Below are positions 1-6,396 of a stretch of DNA of 12,075 bases, in pieces (the stretch's first letter is position 1; every line of letters starts with the position of its first letter). Both the position numbers and the translations under genes were made by a program. The stretch covers positions 1 through 12,075 of the forward strand of contig CAXSEF010000094.1 of assembly GCA_964236535.1 (NCBI GenBank). Direction: 5' to 3'. Under the pieces are notes generated by a model, which was not told the DNA's origin, did not search any database, and saw nothing but the letters and a program-made list of their open reading frames with translations. The stretch comes from CAXSEF01 sp964236535. Lineage in GTDB: Bacteria; Pseudomonadota; Alphaproteobacteria; Acetobacterales; Acetobacteraceae.

Positions 1-177
1 CAGGCATTTCCAGCCTTGATCCCCGTCACCTCACTTCAGGACCAAACACCTAGGTCGCGCCCGCGCCCGCATCGTCGCACGTTCACTGCCTGGTTGATCG
101 TCCGGTGCTGACAAACGTCCGATACCGCTTGCGGGAACATCCGACCGACTCGTGCCAGGACAGCTAAATCACAGCAC

Positions 178-239
178 CTAATGTTAGAAAGATTGACATA
201 GACTGCATGTTGTCCTAACACTAAGTTAGTAAAACTAAC
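178..239. promoter_or_regulatory. Cluster of CTAAC/GTTAG inverted repeats, candidate operator
   Basis: Three related elements sit within 62 bases. CTAATGTTAG (178-187) lies upstream of the -35. CTAAC at 215-219 pairs with GTTAG at 225-229. GTTAGT (225-230) and ACTAAC (234-239) form a perfect inverted repeat around AAA. The central half-site is shared, so it could pair with either neighbour. The cluster covers the -10 and reaches to ten bases before the start codon. Such placement is typical of repressor operators, including phage ones. The binding protein is unknown; the adjacent GcrA-like protein or an unseen repressor are possibilities. Confidence 0.45.
193..221 (+). promoter_or_regulatory. 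Candidate sigma-70-type promoter for the GcrA-like gene
   Basis: A perfect TTGACA hexamer lies at 193-198. After a 17-base spacer comes TAACAC at 216-221, which matches the -10 consensus at only three of six positions. The start codon at 249 is close behind, so the 5' leader would be short. The perfect -35 and the correct spacing support a promoter, and the weak -10 suggests activation or tight control. The -10 lies inside the inverted-repeat cluster described separately. This is inference from consensus only. Confidence 0.45.
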
Positions 240-248
240 GGTAGCAGA

Positions 249-548
249 ATGGCACAACGGTTCGAGTGGACGCCGGCGCGTAACGAGATGGTGCTCGGCA
301 TGCGTCGCCGAGGCGTGAAATGGGACACTATCGCTGAGGCGATCGGGGTCGGAAGGAATTCCGTGATCGACCATGCACGGCGCCTTGGCGTTGCCAAACG
401 CTCCTCGATCGGCGCACTGCCGCCGCCGGTCCGCGAGGCAAGCGACCGTCCGGCGCGACCGCCCGGCCACCCGGACACTTGGAGACTGATCACCCGGGGG
501 ACGGTGCTCGAAGGCTCGCCCTATCCGTGGCCGGTGTTCGACCCATGA
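249..548 (+). CDS. GcrA-like small helix-turn-helix protein
   Basis: A 99-aa protein. Residues 5-50 carry the pattern of GcrA-family N-terminal DNA-binding domains: an aromatic/W-T start (FEWT), a helix, GVKWDTIAEAIG, then VGRNSVIDHARRLGV, which matches the family pattern of a short helix-turn-helix ending in a conserved HARRLGL-like recognition helix. The rest (about 51-99) is proline-rich and has no recognisable domain. Caulobacter GcrA is much longer (about 170 aa), so this is a short version of the kind often encoded by alphaproteobacterial prophages. The ATG lies just after the inverted-repeat cluster, and the ribosome-binding site is weak. The DUF6362-type gene follows in the same direction after 108 bases. 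Role inferred: transcriptional regulator; target unknown. Confidence is fair for the fold and low for the biological role. Confidence 0.62.
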   Translation: MAQRFEWTPARNEMVLGMRRRGVKWDTIAEAIGVGRNSVIDHARRLGVAKRSSIGALPPPVREASDRPARPPGHPDTWRLITRGTVLEGSPYPWPVFDP

Positions 549-656
549 CGCCGCCGGGTGACGCCGCAGCCGCTCGTGGCCAGCCCGCAACATGCCTGAT
601 CAGGAAGCCTGGGCACGCCGCCCGCACTCGGCGCCGGCACCCGACGCAAGGAACGC

Positions 657-1211
657 ATGATGAGCAACGTGGTGAAGCTGCAACTCGTCGCCAACAACAA
701 CCGACCGGCCGCAGCACCAGCACAGGCAACCCGCCCGGCGACGAGTTTGCGAAGGGCATTTGCCACCCGCCTCGCCTCCTCGCGTCCGGACGAACTTCGT
801 GATGCGGAGACCGTCATCGCCCGTCTAGAGGAGGGCGGCTGCACGCTGCTTAGCCTGCCCGGAACCGGCTATTCCACCAGGCTGCGCTCTTCCAACCTCG
901 ACATCGTGCGGGCCGCGGAAGCCTTCGGAACCGAGACGGGACGCGTGCGCCCGCCGGTACCTTCGCCGGCCCAGGTCACCCGCATGGACGAGGCGCTTGG
1001 CTGGATTACCCTGATCCCCAGGGACCGCTACGTGCTGCGCCGCATCGTCGGCGCGCGAAGCCTGGTCAGCCCGTCAACGGAGAAACATCTCTACAGCTGG
1101 CGGCGGCTGGGCATCGTACTGGGCGCGGATCACAAGGCGGTGCAGCGCTGGCACGCGAGTGGCATCGACGTCATCGTGGCCGCCCTCGCAAACAGGACAA
1201 GGTTAGTGTAG
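657..1211 (+). CDS. DUF6362-type protein of unknown function
   Basis: A 184-aa protein I recognise as DUF6362-like. A low-complexity, Ala/Pro/Thr-rich N-terminus (about 1-40) precedes the conserved part. That part has DAETVIARLEEGGCTLLSLPG, an RLRSSNLDIVRAAEAFG helix, RPPVPSPAQVTRMDEALGWI, IPRDRYVLRRIVGARSLVSP, and a C-terminal helix-turn-helix-like segment (YSWRRLGIVLGADHKAVQRWHASGIDVI, about 146-173). The last segment suggests DNA binding. Biochemical function is not known to me. Two adjacent ATGs (657 and 660) are possible starts; AAGGA is better spaced for the second. Families of this type recur beside GcrA-like genes in alphaproteobacterial prophages, as here, but no integrase, terminase or capsid gene is visible, so an intact prophage cannot be claimed. 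Confidence 0.65.
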   Translation: MMSNVVKLQLVANNNRPAAAPAQATRPATSLRRAFATRLASSRPDELRDAETVIARLEEGGCTLLSLPGTGYSTRLRSSNLDIVRAAEAFGTETGRVRPPVPSPAQVTRMDEALGWITLIPRDRYVLRRIVGARSLVSPSTEKHLYSWRRLGIVLGADHKAVQRWHASGIDVIVAALANRTRLV

Positions 1212-1255
1212 CTGACGGCATGAACCCCGCGCTGACCGGCTGAGAAAGACCGGCA

Positions 1256-1345
1256 GCAAGCAAAGCCAGGGCTTCTGCCCTGGGCTCGCCAAGGGCAAGC
1301 CGCCCCTGGACCCGCCTTCTTTGATAGTTGGGTCCAGGGCCTCAG
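1256..1345 (-). repeat. Diverged copy of the GCAAGCAA-bounded hairpin repeat
   Basis: The segment starts with GCAAGCAA (1256-1263). A hairpin follows, with arms CCAGGGC (1266-1272) and GCCCTGG (1277-1283) around a 4-base loop, then CTCGCCAAGGGC. The order octamer, hairpin, CGCCAA-GGC, second CCTCAGG hairpin is the same as in the repeat at 8670-8862, although arm bases differ by compensating changes (CCAGGGC here, CCAGAGGC there). I read this as a diverged member of the family, in the same orientation as that copy. Confidence 0.5.
1304..1339. terminator. Strong hairpin between convergent genes, possible bidirectional terminator
   Basis: CCCTGGACCC (1304-1313) and GGGTCCAGGG (1330-1339) form a perfect 10-bp stem around a 16-base loop. 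It lies between the plus-strand DUF6362 gene (ends 1211) and the minus-strand mcl (ends 1395), where both transcripts would need to stop. There is no clear T-run on either side, so it is not a textbook intrinsic terminator. It could equally be part of the dispersed repeat, or an RNA 3'-end stabilising structure. Confidence 0.4.
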
Positions 1346-1394
1346 GCCCGAGTGGAGCCTTGGGGCGGAGCATTTGGGCTTGGGGGACTTGCCT

Positions 1395-2375
1395 TCAAAC
1401 CGCCTCCACCCCGGCGATCTTGGCCTTCGCGATCAATGCTTCGGCCATGCGAATGCTGGCAATGTCGATCAGCCGTCCATCGAGCGATACCGCCCCGCGC
1501 CCGTCGCGCGCCGCCTGGGTCATCGCCTCCAGGATGCGATGCGCCTTGTTGACCTCGGCCTGCGATGGCGAGAACACCTTGTTGGCCGGCGCGATCTGGC
1601 TCGGATGGATCGCCCACTTGCCCTCGTAGCCGAGCACCGCGGCGCGGCGGGCCGCGGCCAGGTAGCCATCGGGATCGCCGAAGTCGCCGAACGGCCCGTC
1701 AATCGGACGCAGACCGTAGGCGCGGCAGGCCACCATCATCCGGCTCTGCGCGAAGTGCCACTGGTCCATCCAGAAATACTCGCGCTGCCCGTCCACATCC
1801 TTGTCTGACAGCACGCCATACTCGGGGTGCACACCGCCGATCACGGTGGTACGGGCTCGCGTGCTGGCGGCATAGTCCGCCACGCCGAAGCTCATCGCTT
1901 CCAGCCGCTTCGACGACTGCGCGATCGCCTCGACATTCGCCATGCCAAGCGCGGTCTCGATCAGCACCTCAAAACCGATGCGCTTCTCGCGACGCATCGC
2001 CGTCTCGATCTGAGTTACCAGCATGTCGATCGCATAGACGTCCGCGGCCACGCCGACCTTGGGGATCAGGATCATGTCGAGACGTGGGCAGGCCTCAACG
2101 ATGTCGACCACGTCACGATACATGTAGTGGGTGTCGAGGCCATTGATCCGCACCATCATCGTCTTGGTGCCCCAGTCGAGCTCGTTCAGCCCCTGAATGA
2201 TATTCTTGCGGGCCTGCACCTTGTCGTCCGGCGCCACCGCGTCCTCGCAGTCGAGAAAGATGATGTCGGCCGCACCCTGTGCCGCTTTTTCAAACAATGC
2301 GGTATTGGAGCCGGGAACCGCGAGCTCGGAGCGGTGCAGCCGCGGCGTCGGCGTGTCGATCAGCGTGAAGCTCAT
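1395..2375 (-). CDS. mcl: L-malyl-CoA lyase
   Basis: A 326-aa CitE/HpcH-family lyase that cleaves malyl-CoA to acetyl-CoA and glyoxylate, closing the serine cycle. It matches Methylobacterium MclA almost throughout as I remember that sequence, starting from MSFTLIDTPTPRLHRSELAV. Visible motifs: HRSELAVPGSN (14-24), LDCEDAVAPDD (41-51), RINGLDTHYMYRD (76-88), the Mg-binding acidic residues E140 (IETALG) and D167 (GVADYAAS), HPSQI (257-261), and SLDGRLID with D299, equivalent to the catalytic Asp of Rhodobacter malyl-CoA lyase. The ATG at 2375 is preceded by GGGAG about six bases upstream and matches the family N-terminus; a longer in-frame extension to 2495 runs into the intergenic gap and is rejected. 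It lies downstream of mtkA-mtkB on the same strand, 234 bases after mtkB. This context and the specific sequence favour malyl-CoA lyase over citramalyl-CoA lyase or citrate lyase beta. Confidence 0.95.
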   Translation of the reverse strand: MSFTLIDTPTPRLHRSELAVPGSNTALFEKAAQGAADIIFLDCEDAVAPDDKVQARKNIIQGLNELDWGTKTMMVRINGLDTHYMYRDVVDIVEACPRLDMILIPKVGVAADVYAIDMLVTQIETAMRREKRIGFEVLIETALGMANVEAIAQSSKRLEAMSFGVADYAASTRARTTVIGGVHPEYGVLSDKDVDGQREYFWMDQWHFAQSRMMVACRAYGLRPIDGPFGDFGDPDGYLAAARRAAVLGYEGKWAIHPSQIAPANKVFSPSQAEVNKAHRILEAMTQAARDGRGAVSLDGRLIDIASIRMAEALIAKAKIAGVEAV

Positions 2376-2609
2376 GGCGATCTCCCGGATTGGTCTTTGT
2401 GGATTTAAGGCGCCATTGCTTGCGTGGAAAAATCGAAGCCAGCAATGCTGGGCGCTCTCCAGGCTCGCCAAAGGCCGGCGGCCTCCGGGAGCCATTCATG
2501 TGGCGTCTTGGCACGGCTCAGGGCGTTGTGCCAGAACGCCAAGCAAGTGTGGGTCTGGAGCTTCAGGCGCCAGTGGAATCCTGAGGCAGAGTCTCCGACT
2601 TCGCCTGCT
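2376..2609. other. mtkB-mcl intergenic gap with a repeat-end octamer
   Basis: This 234-base gap separates mtkB from mcl. In Methylobacterium the ppc gene occupies this place, but no PEP carboxylase fragment is readable here in any frame. TTGCTTGC (2416-2423) is followed by GTGG, exactly as at the end of the repeat at 6144-6336. The rest (for example the GC-rich stretch around 2450-2500) has short complementary arms that may be a decayed repeat copy. It could also hold a processing site or a separate mcl promoter; I see no clear -35/-10 pair. Confidence 0.4.
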
Positions 2610-3503
2610 TCAGGCTGCCCGGCGTGACAGGACGCCGGCCATGGTCGACCCCAACTCGCCGGCACTGGGCGAGACTGCCAGCCCGAACGACTTCATGATC
2701 TCGGACTTCTCGGCCGCGCTGTCGCCGGCCGCGGAGATTATCGCACCGGCGTGGCCCATGCGGCGGCCCTTCGGCGCCGTGAGCCCGGCGACGTAGCCGA
2801 CCACTGGCTTACTCATGTTAGCCTTGATCCACTCGGCCGCCTCGGCCTCCTGGGGGCCGCCGATCTCGCCGATCATCATCACCGCCTCGGTATCGGGGTC
2901 TTCCTCAAACAGCGCGAGGTGGTCGAGGAACGAGCTGCCGTTGATCGGGTCGCCGCCGATGCCCACGCTGGTCGAGATGCCGATGCCCAGCTCCATCAGC
3001 TGCGCGCCAGCCTCGTAGCCCAGCGTGCCGGAGCGCGAGACCACGCCGATGCTGCCGTGCTTGTAGATGTTGCCGGGCATGATGCCGAGCATCGCCTTGC
3101 CGGGGCTGATGATCCCCGCACAGTTCGGACCGACCAGCAGCGTGCGACGCTCCTTCGGATAGCGGCGCAGGTATCGCTTCACCCGCATCATGTCCTGCGC
3201 TGGGATGCCGTCGGTGATGGCGCAGATCAGCTTCAGCCCGGCCTCCGCGCCCTCCATGATGGCGTCGGCGCAGAACGGCGGGGCGACGAAGGTGATCGAG
3301 GCGTTGGCGCCAGTGGCTTCGACCGCTTCCCGCACGGTGTTGAACACCGGCCGGTCGAGATGAGTGCGGCCGCCCTTGCCCGGCGTGACGCCGCCCACGA
3401 CGTTGCTGCCGTACTGGATCATTTCCCGGCCGTGGAAGGTGCCCTTGTCACCGGTGAAGCCCTGGATGAGGATCCTGGTGGTCTCGTCGATGAGAATGCT
3501 CAC
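2610..3503 (-). CDS. mtkB: Malate-CoA ligase (malate thiokinase), alpha subunit
   Basis: A 297-aa protein of the succinyl-CoA synthetase alpha (SucD) family. With MtkA it makes malyl-CoA from malate, CoA and ATP. The N-terminal CoA-binding Rossmann domain shows GFTGDKGTFH (15-24), SNVVGGVTPGKGG (33-45) and AITDGIP (95-101). GPNCAGIISPG (125-135) and SRSGTLGYEA (156-165) follow. The ligase domain has GIGGDPINGSSFLD (181-194), GEIGG (212-216) and GRRMGHAGAI (246-255), where H251 is the residue phosphorylated in catalysis. Length equals Methylobacterium MtkB (about 296 aa). The start is GTG, two bases after the mtkA stop, with a strong AAGGAGGT inside the mtkA 3' end, so translation is probably coupled. 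A TCA-cycle succinyl-CoA synthetase is the alternative, but the neighbouring mcl and close match to MtkB argue for malate. Confidence 0.93.
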   Translation of the reverse strand: MSILIDETTRILIQGFTGDKGTFHGREMIQYGSNVVGGVTPGKGGRTHLDRPVFNTVREAVEATGANASITFVAPPFCADAIMEGAEAGLKLICAITDGIPAQDMMRVKRYLRRYPKERRTLLVGPNCAGIISPGKAMLGIMPGNIYKHGSIGVVSRSGTLGYEAGAQLMELGIGISTSVGIGGDPINGSSFLDHLALFEEDPDTEAVMMIGEIGGPQEAEAAEWIKANMSKPVVGYVAGLTAPKGRRMGHAGAIISAAGDSAAEKSEIMKSFGLAVSPSAGELGSTMAGVLSRRAA

Positions 3504-3505
3504 GA

Positions 3506-4684
3506 TCAGACCTCCTTCACGTGCGACTTGGCGGCCTGCACGGCCTTCTGTGCCGCCTCGGTCAGGCTGTCGGCAGTAATCACTGCGATGCCGCTCTCCT
3601 GCAGAATTCGGCGTCCGGCCTCGACGTTGGTGCCGGCCAGGCGCACCACCAGGGGCACCCCGATCCTGGTCTCGCGCACGGCATGCACCACGCCCTCCGC
3701 GACCCAGTCGCAGCGGTTGATTCCCGCGAAGATGTTGACCAGCACCGCCTTCACGTTCTGGTCCGAAAGGACGAGGCGAAAGGCGGTCGCCACCCGCTCC
3801 GGGCTGGCGCCCCCACCGACATCGAGGAAATTTGCCGGCTCGCCGCCCGCGTACTTGATGACGTCCATGGTCGCCATCGCCAAGCCGGCGCCGTTGACCA
3901 CGCAGCCGATGTCCCCGCCAAGCCCCACGTAGTTGAGCTGGTGCTCCATGGCCTGCGCCTCGCGCGGGTCCTCCTGCGACGGGTCGTGCATGCCGGCGAC
4001 GGTGCGCTGGCGGAACATGGCGTTGTCGTCGAAGCTCATCTTGGCATCGAGCGCGATGACCCGGTCGTCCTTGGTGAGCACCAGCGGGTTGATCTCGAGC
4101 ATGGTGGCATCGAGGTCGCGGAACGAGCGGTAGGCGCCGAGGATCAAGGTGACCGCGCCTGGCACCTGCTTGATGGTCAAGCCGATGCCGAAGGCAATCT
4201 CGCGCGCCTGGAATGGCTGCAGTCCAACGGCGGGCTCGACGATGATCTGGATCAGTTCGTCGGGGCTGTCATGGGCGATCTGCTCAATCTCCATGCCGCC
4301 GTGCTTGCTCGCGATGACGCGAACTCGCTCCTCCTTCCGGTCGAGCACGAATCCCAGGTAGAACTCGCGCTCGAACGGCTCGGCCGCCTCGACGTAGACG
4401 CGCTGCACCGGCTTGCCCTCGGGCCCGGTCTGCTCCGTCACCATGCGCTTGCCGAGCATCCCGGCGGCGGCGTCACGGACCTGGTGGTAGGTGGAGCACA
4501 GCTTGACACCGCCCGCCTTGCCGCGCGCACCGGCGTGGATCTGCGCCTTGACCGCCCAGCGTGCGCCGCCCAGTTCGGTCGCGGCATAGACCGCCTGGTC
4601 CGCGCTGAAGGCAACCGCGCCGCGCGGAATCGCTACTCCTGCGCCCGCCAACAATTCCTTGGCCTGATATTCGTGGACGTCCAC
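3506..4684 (-). CDS. mtkA: Malate-CoA ligase (malate thiokinase), beta subunit
   Basis: A 392-aa ATP-grasp protein of the succinyl-CoA synthetase beta (SucC) family, partner of MtkB. The ATP-grasp region begins with VDVHEYQAKELLAGAG and contains QIHAGARGKAGGVKL (48-62), which grips nucleotide. LEINPLVLTKDDRV (196-209) supplies Mg-binding residues, and ALDAKMSFDDNA (211-222) follows. The C-terminal CoA-ligase-type domain has NGAGLAMATMD (264-274), FLDVGGGA (287-294) and NIFAGINRCDWVAEGV (317-332). The GTG at 4682-4684 is chosen because it gives the family N-terminus at the family length (about 390 aa) and has AGGGAGAAGG upstream; an in-frame extension to 4894 has no homology. First gene of the mtkA-mtkB-mcl set, with a candidate operator about 80-100 bases upstream. 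Confidence 0.93.
   Translation of the reverse strand: MDVHEYQAKELLAGAGVAIPRGAVAFSADQAVYAATELGGARWAVKAQIHAGARGKAGGVKLCSTYHQVRDAAAGMLGKRMVTEQTGPEGKPVQRVYVEAAEPFEREFYLGFVLDRKEERVRVIASKHGGMEIEQIAHDSPDELIQIIVEPAVGLQPFQAREIAFGIGLTIKQVPGAVTLILGAYRSFRDLDATMLEINPLVLTKDDRVIALDAKMSFDDNAMFRQRTVAGMHDPSQEDPREAQAMEHQLNYVGLGGDIGCVVNGAGLAMATMDVIKYAGGEPANFLDVGGGASPERVATAFRLVLSDQNVKAVLVNIFAGINRCDWVAEGVVHAVRETRIGVPLVVRLAGTNVEAGRRILQESGIAVITADSLTEAAQKAVQAAKSHVKEV
3510..3517 (-). promoter_or_regulatory. Ribosome-binding site of mtkB, embedded in mtkA
   Basis: On the minus strand AAGGAGGT lies six bases before the mtkB GTG and encodes part of the last mtkA codons (Lys-Glu-Val). It is nearly a perfect anti-Shine-Dalgarno match and decides the GTG start of mtkB. 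The arrangement predicts coupled, roughly equal synthesis of the two subunits. Confidence 0.8.
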
Positions 4685-4765
4685 CGCCTTCTCCCTGCCC
4701 AGTGCCCGTGTTCGCGCGGCCGGCTCATTTCTCCGGACTACGCTGCACGCTGTTGCCGCCGCATG

Positions 4766-4780
4766 AGTAAATACCTTACT
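4766..4780. promoter_or_regulatory. Inverted repeat upstream of mtkA, candidate operator
   Basis: AGTAA (4766-4770) and TTACT (4776-4780) form a perfect 5-bp inverted repeat around ATACC, in an AT-rich patch within the 216-base gap between dinB and mtkA. It is 82 bases upstream of the mtkA GTG. In methylotrophs serine-cycle genes are controlled by LysR-type QscR, whose sites are imperfect dyads, so such a site is possible here. No convincing -35/-10 pair was found around it. Confidence 0.3.
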
Positions 4781-4900
4781 GATTTTCGACGGACTGGCGA
4801 GCAGTTCTTGTGCCGGACCGGCGCATGTGTCGCCAGTGGCCGTGCACCAAGCACCGTGGTACCGCCGCCGGAACATCCATGCCGCGTGTCCCACGTGCCC

Positions 4901-6016
4901 TCAGCCGAGCCCCAGTGCCAATTGCTCTCCCGTCTCCCGCGAAGCGGCGTCCAGGTTTGATACCGTCACGCCAAGCAGGCGAACGCCCCTCGTGCAAGAA
5001 AACAGCGGGCGCAGCAGGTCGGTGCTGGCCTGCTCGATGGTCCGCAAAGCGGTGATCGGGCGGACGTCTGAGCGGCTCCGGGTGACGACCTGGAAATCCG
5101 AATACTTCACCTTCACCGTCACGGTGCGGCCCGGCAATCCCGCGCGCGAATAGACCTCCCACACCTTGGCCAGGATCGGGTCCAGCACCGCCGGCACCTC
5201 ATCCCAGTGCGTCAGGTCGACGGCGAACGTGTTCTCGGCTCCGACCGACTTGCGCTGCCGGTCCGTCACCACCGGACGCTCGTCCTGCGCCCGCGCGACA
5301 TCGTGGTAGTAGCTTCCGGTGCGTCCGAACTGGCGGATCAGGAACTCGCGGGAGCAGCCGCGCAGGTCAAGCCCGGTGTGGATGCCGAGGCGCTGCATCT
5401 TTTCGGCGGTCCTCGGGCCGATGCCGTGGAACCTGCCCACTGGCAGTGGTGCCACGAAACCAGGTCCCATACGCGGCGTGATGACGAACAGCCCGTCGGG
5501 TTTGCGGTGGTCCGAGGCGAGCTTGGCCAGCAGCTTGTTGTAGGATACGCCGGCCGACGCGGTCAGGCCGGTCCGGGTGTGGATGCGCGCGCGGATCTCC
5601 CGGGCGATCGCGGTTGCCGAGCCACGATCCAGCAGCGGCGCCGAAACGTCGAGATAGGCCTCATCGAGGGAAAGCGGCTGGATCAGGGACGTGTACTCGG
5701 CAAAGATCGCGTGGATATGGCGCGAGACCTCCTTGTAGGTCTCGAACCGCGGCGGCACGAACACCAGGTCGGGGCACATGCGACGCGCGGTCGAGGACGG
5801 CATCGCCGACCGGACACCGTAGCGTCGCGCCTCGTAGCTGGCCGCGGCCACCACGCCGCGCTGGCGCGAGCCGCCGACCGCGACGGGTCGGCCGCGCAAC
5901 GATGGGTCGTCGCGCTGCTCCACCGAGGCATAGAACGCATCCATGTCGACGTGGATGATCCGTCGGCACGGCGCCAAACCGTCGATTGCCACGATGCAGG
6001 GCTGCGGGTCGCTCAT
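4901..6016 (-). CDS. dinB: DNA polymerase IV (Y-family translesion polymerase)
   Basis: A 371-aa Y-family polymerase that copies past damaged bases. Catalytic metal ligands are in HVDMDAFYASVE (D24, D26) and SLDEAYLD (D118, E119). Y29 takes the steric-gate position held by Phe in the E. coli enzyme. Also visible are GVVAAASYEARRYGVRSAMP (54-73), GVSYNKLLAKLASD with the GLFVITP motif, the helix-hairpin-helix signature FHGIGPRTAEKMQRLGI, and the little-finger segment with KSVGAENTF. The C-terminus ends in QLALGLG, fitting the QLxLGL-type clamp-binding motif, so the protein looks complete. The ATG at 6016 gives about 20 residues before the conserved start, slightly longer than E. coli DinB, and its ribosome-binding site is weak. 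No alphaproteobacterial LexA box (GTTC-N7-GTTC) was seen upstream. It has no evident functional link to the mtk genes downstream. Confidence 0.94.
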   Translation of the reverse strand: MSDPQPCIVAIDGLAPCRRIIHVDMDAFYASVEQRDDPSLRGRPVAVGGSRQRGVVAAASYEARRYGVRSAMPSSTARRMCPDLVFVPPRFETYKEVSRHIHAIFAEYTSLIQPLSLDEAYLDVSAPLLDRGSATAIAREIRARIHTRTGLTASAGVSYNKLLAKLASDHRKPDGLFVITPRMGPGFVAPLPVGRFHGIGPRTAEKMQRLGIHTGLDLRGCSREFLIRQFGRTGSYYHDVARAQDERPVVTDRQRKSVGAENTFAVDLTHWDEVPAVLDPILAKVWEVYSRAGLPGRTVTVKVKYSDFQVVTRSRSDVRPITALRTIEQASTDLLRPLFSCTRGVRLLGVTVSNLDAASRETGEQLALGLG

Positions 6017-6143
6017 CCTGTTACAAGCCTAGCATGATTCGCGGCATGGAACATAACGTGTCCGCAGCGCGGTCGTTCACGGCCTGGCCGACGCGATATT
6101 GCGGGGTCCGCGGGCTTTTACCAACCGACCTTGAGCGTTGACC

Positions 6144-6336
6144 TGTAGGCGCAGGAAGGATGGGCTCTCCCTCGGCCCGCATTCCACTGGCCGAAGCGGG
6201 TCAGCGGAACCTTGCGCGGGCTACGCCCAGACTCGCAGAGGCCTGAGGCCTTTGGAAACCTTCCTGAAGAAAACGGATTCCAAAGGCTCGGCCTTTGCGG
6301 AGTCCAGAGGCAGAGCCTCTGGCCTTGCTTGCGTGG
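6144..6336 (+). repeat. Dispersed intergenic repeat, copy A
   Basis: This copy matches the reverse complement of 8670-8862 over almost its whole length. Shared landmarks in order are TGTA-GCGCA, GGCCCGCATTCCACTGGCC (in part), TTGCGCGGGCTACGCCCAGA, a GGCCTGAGGCC palindrome, CGGAGTCCAGAGGCAGAG, CCTCTGG, and a terminal CTTGCTTGCG. CCAGAGGC-AGA-GCCTCTGG (6304-6322) is a perfect 8-bp hairpin. The middle third is shorter than in the other copy. It fills most of the 380-base gap between dinB and the DUF1796-like gene. The reading frame across it is not credible as a protein gene. Confidence 0.8.
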
Positions 6337-6396
6337 CCGATCACCCTCAAGGCCGCTGGTATTACACCGCGCAGAAAGCAGCCGATCGGACCCGCT

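Noticed and set aside
1827..2408. Plus-strand 193-aa frame inside mcl
   Set aside because: Antisense shadow of a high-confidence gene; composition is His/Arg/Asp-rich as expected from reversed codons.
2376..2495. 40-residue N-terminal extension of malyl-CoA lyase
   Set aside because: The extension is not family-like and the ATG at 2375 has its own ribosome-binding site.
2751..4960. Long plus-strand frames opposite mtkB and mtkA
   Set aside because: High-GC antisense open frames; mtkA and mtkB match their family throughout on the minus strand.
6017..6143. LexA/SOS box upstream of dinB
   Set aside because: One GTTC is present (minus strand) but the second at seven bases is missing, so the GTTC-N7-GTTC pattern is not met.
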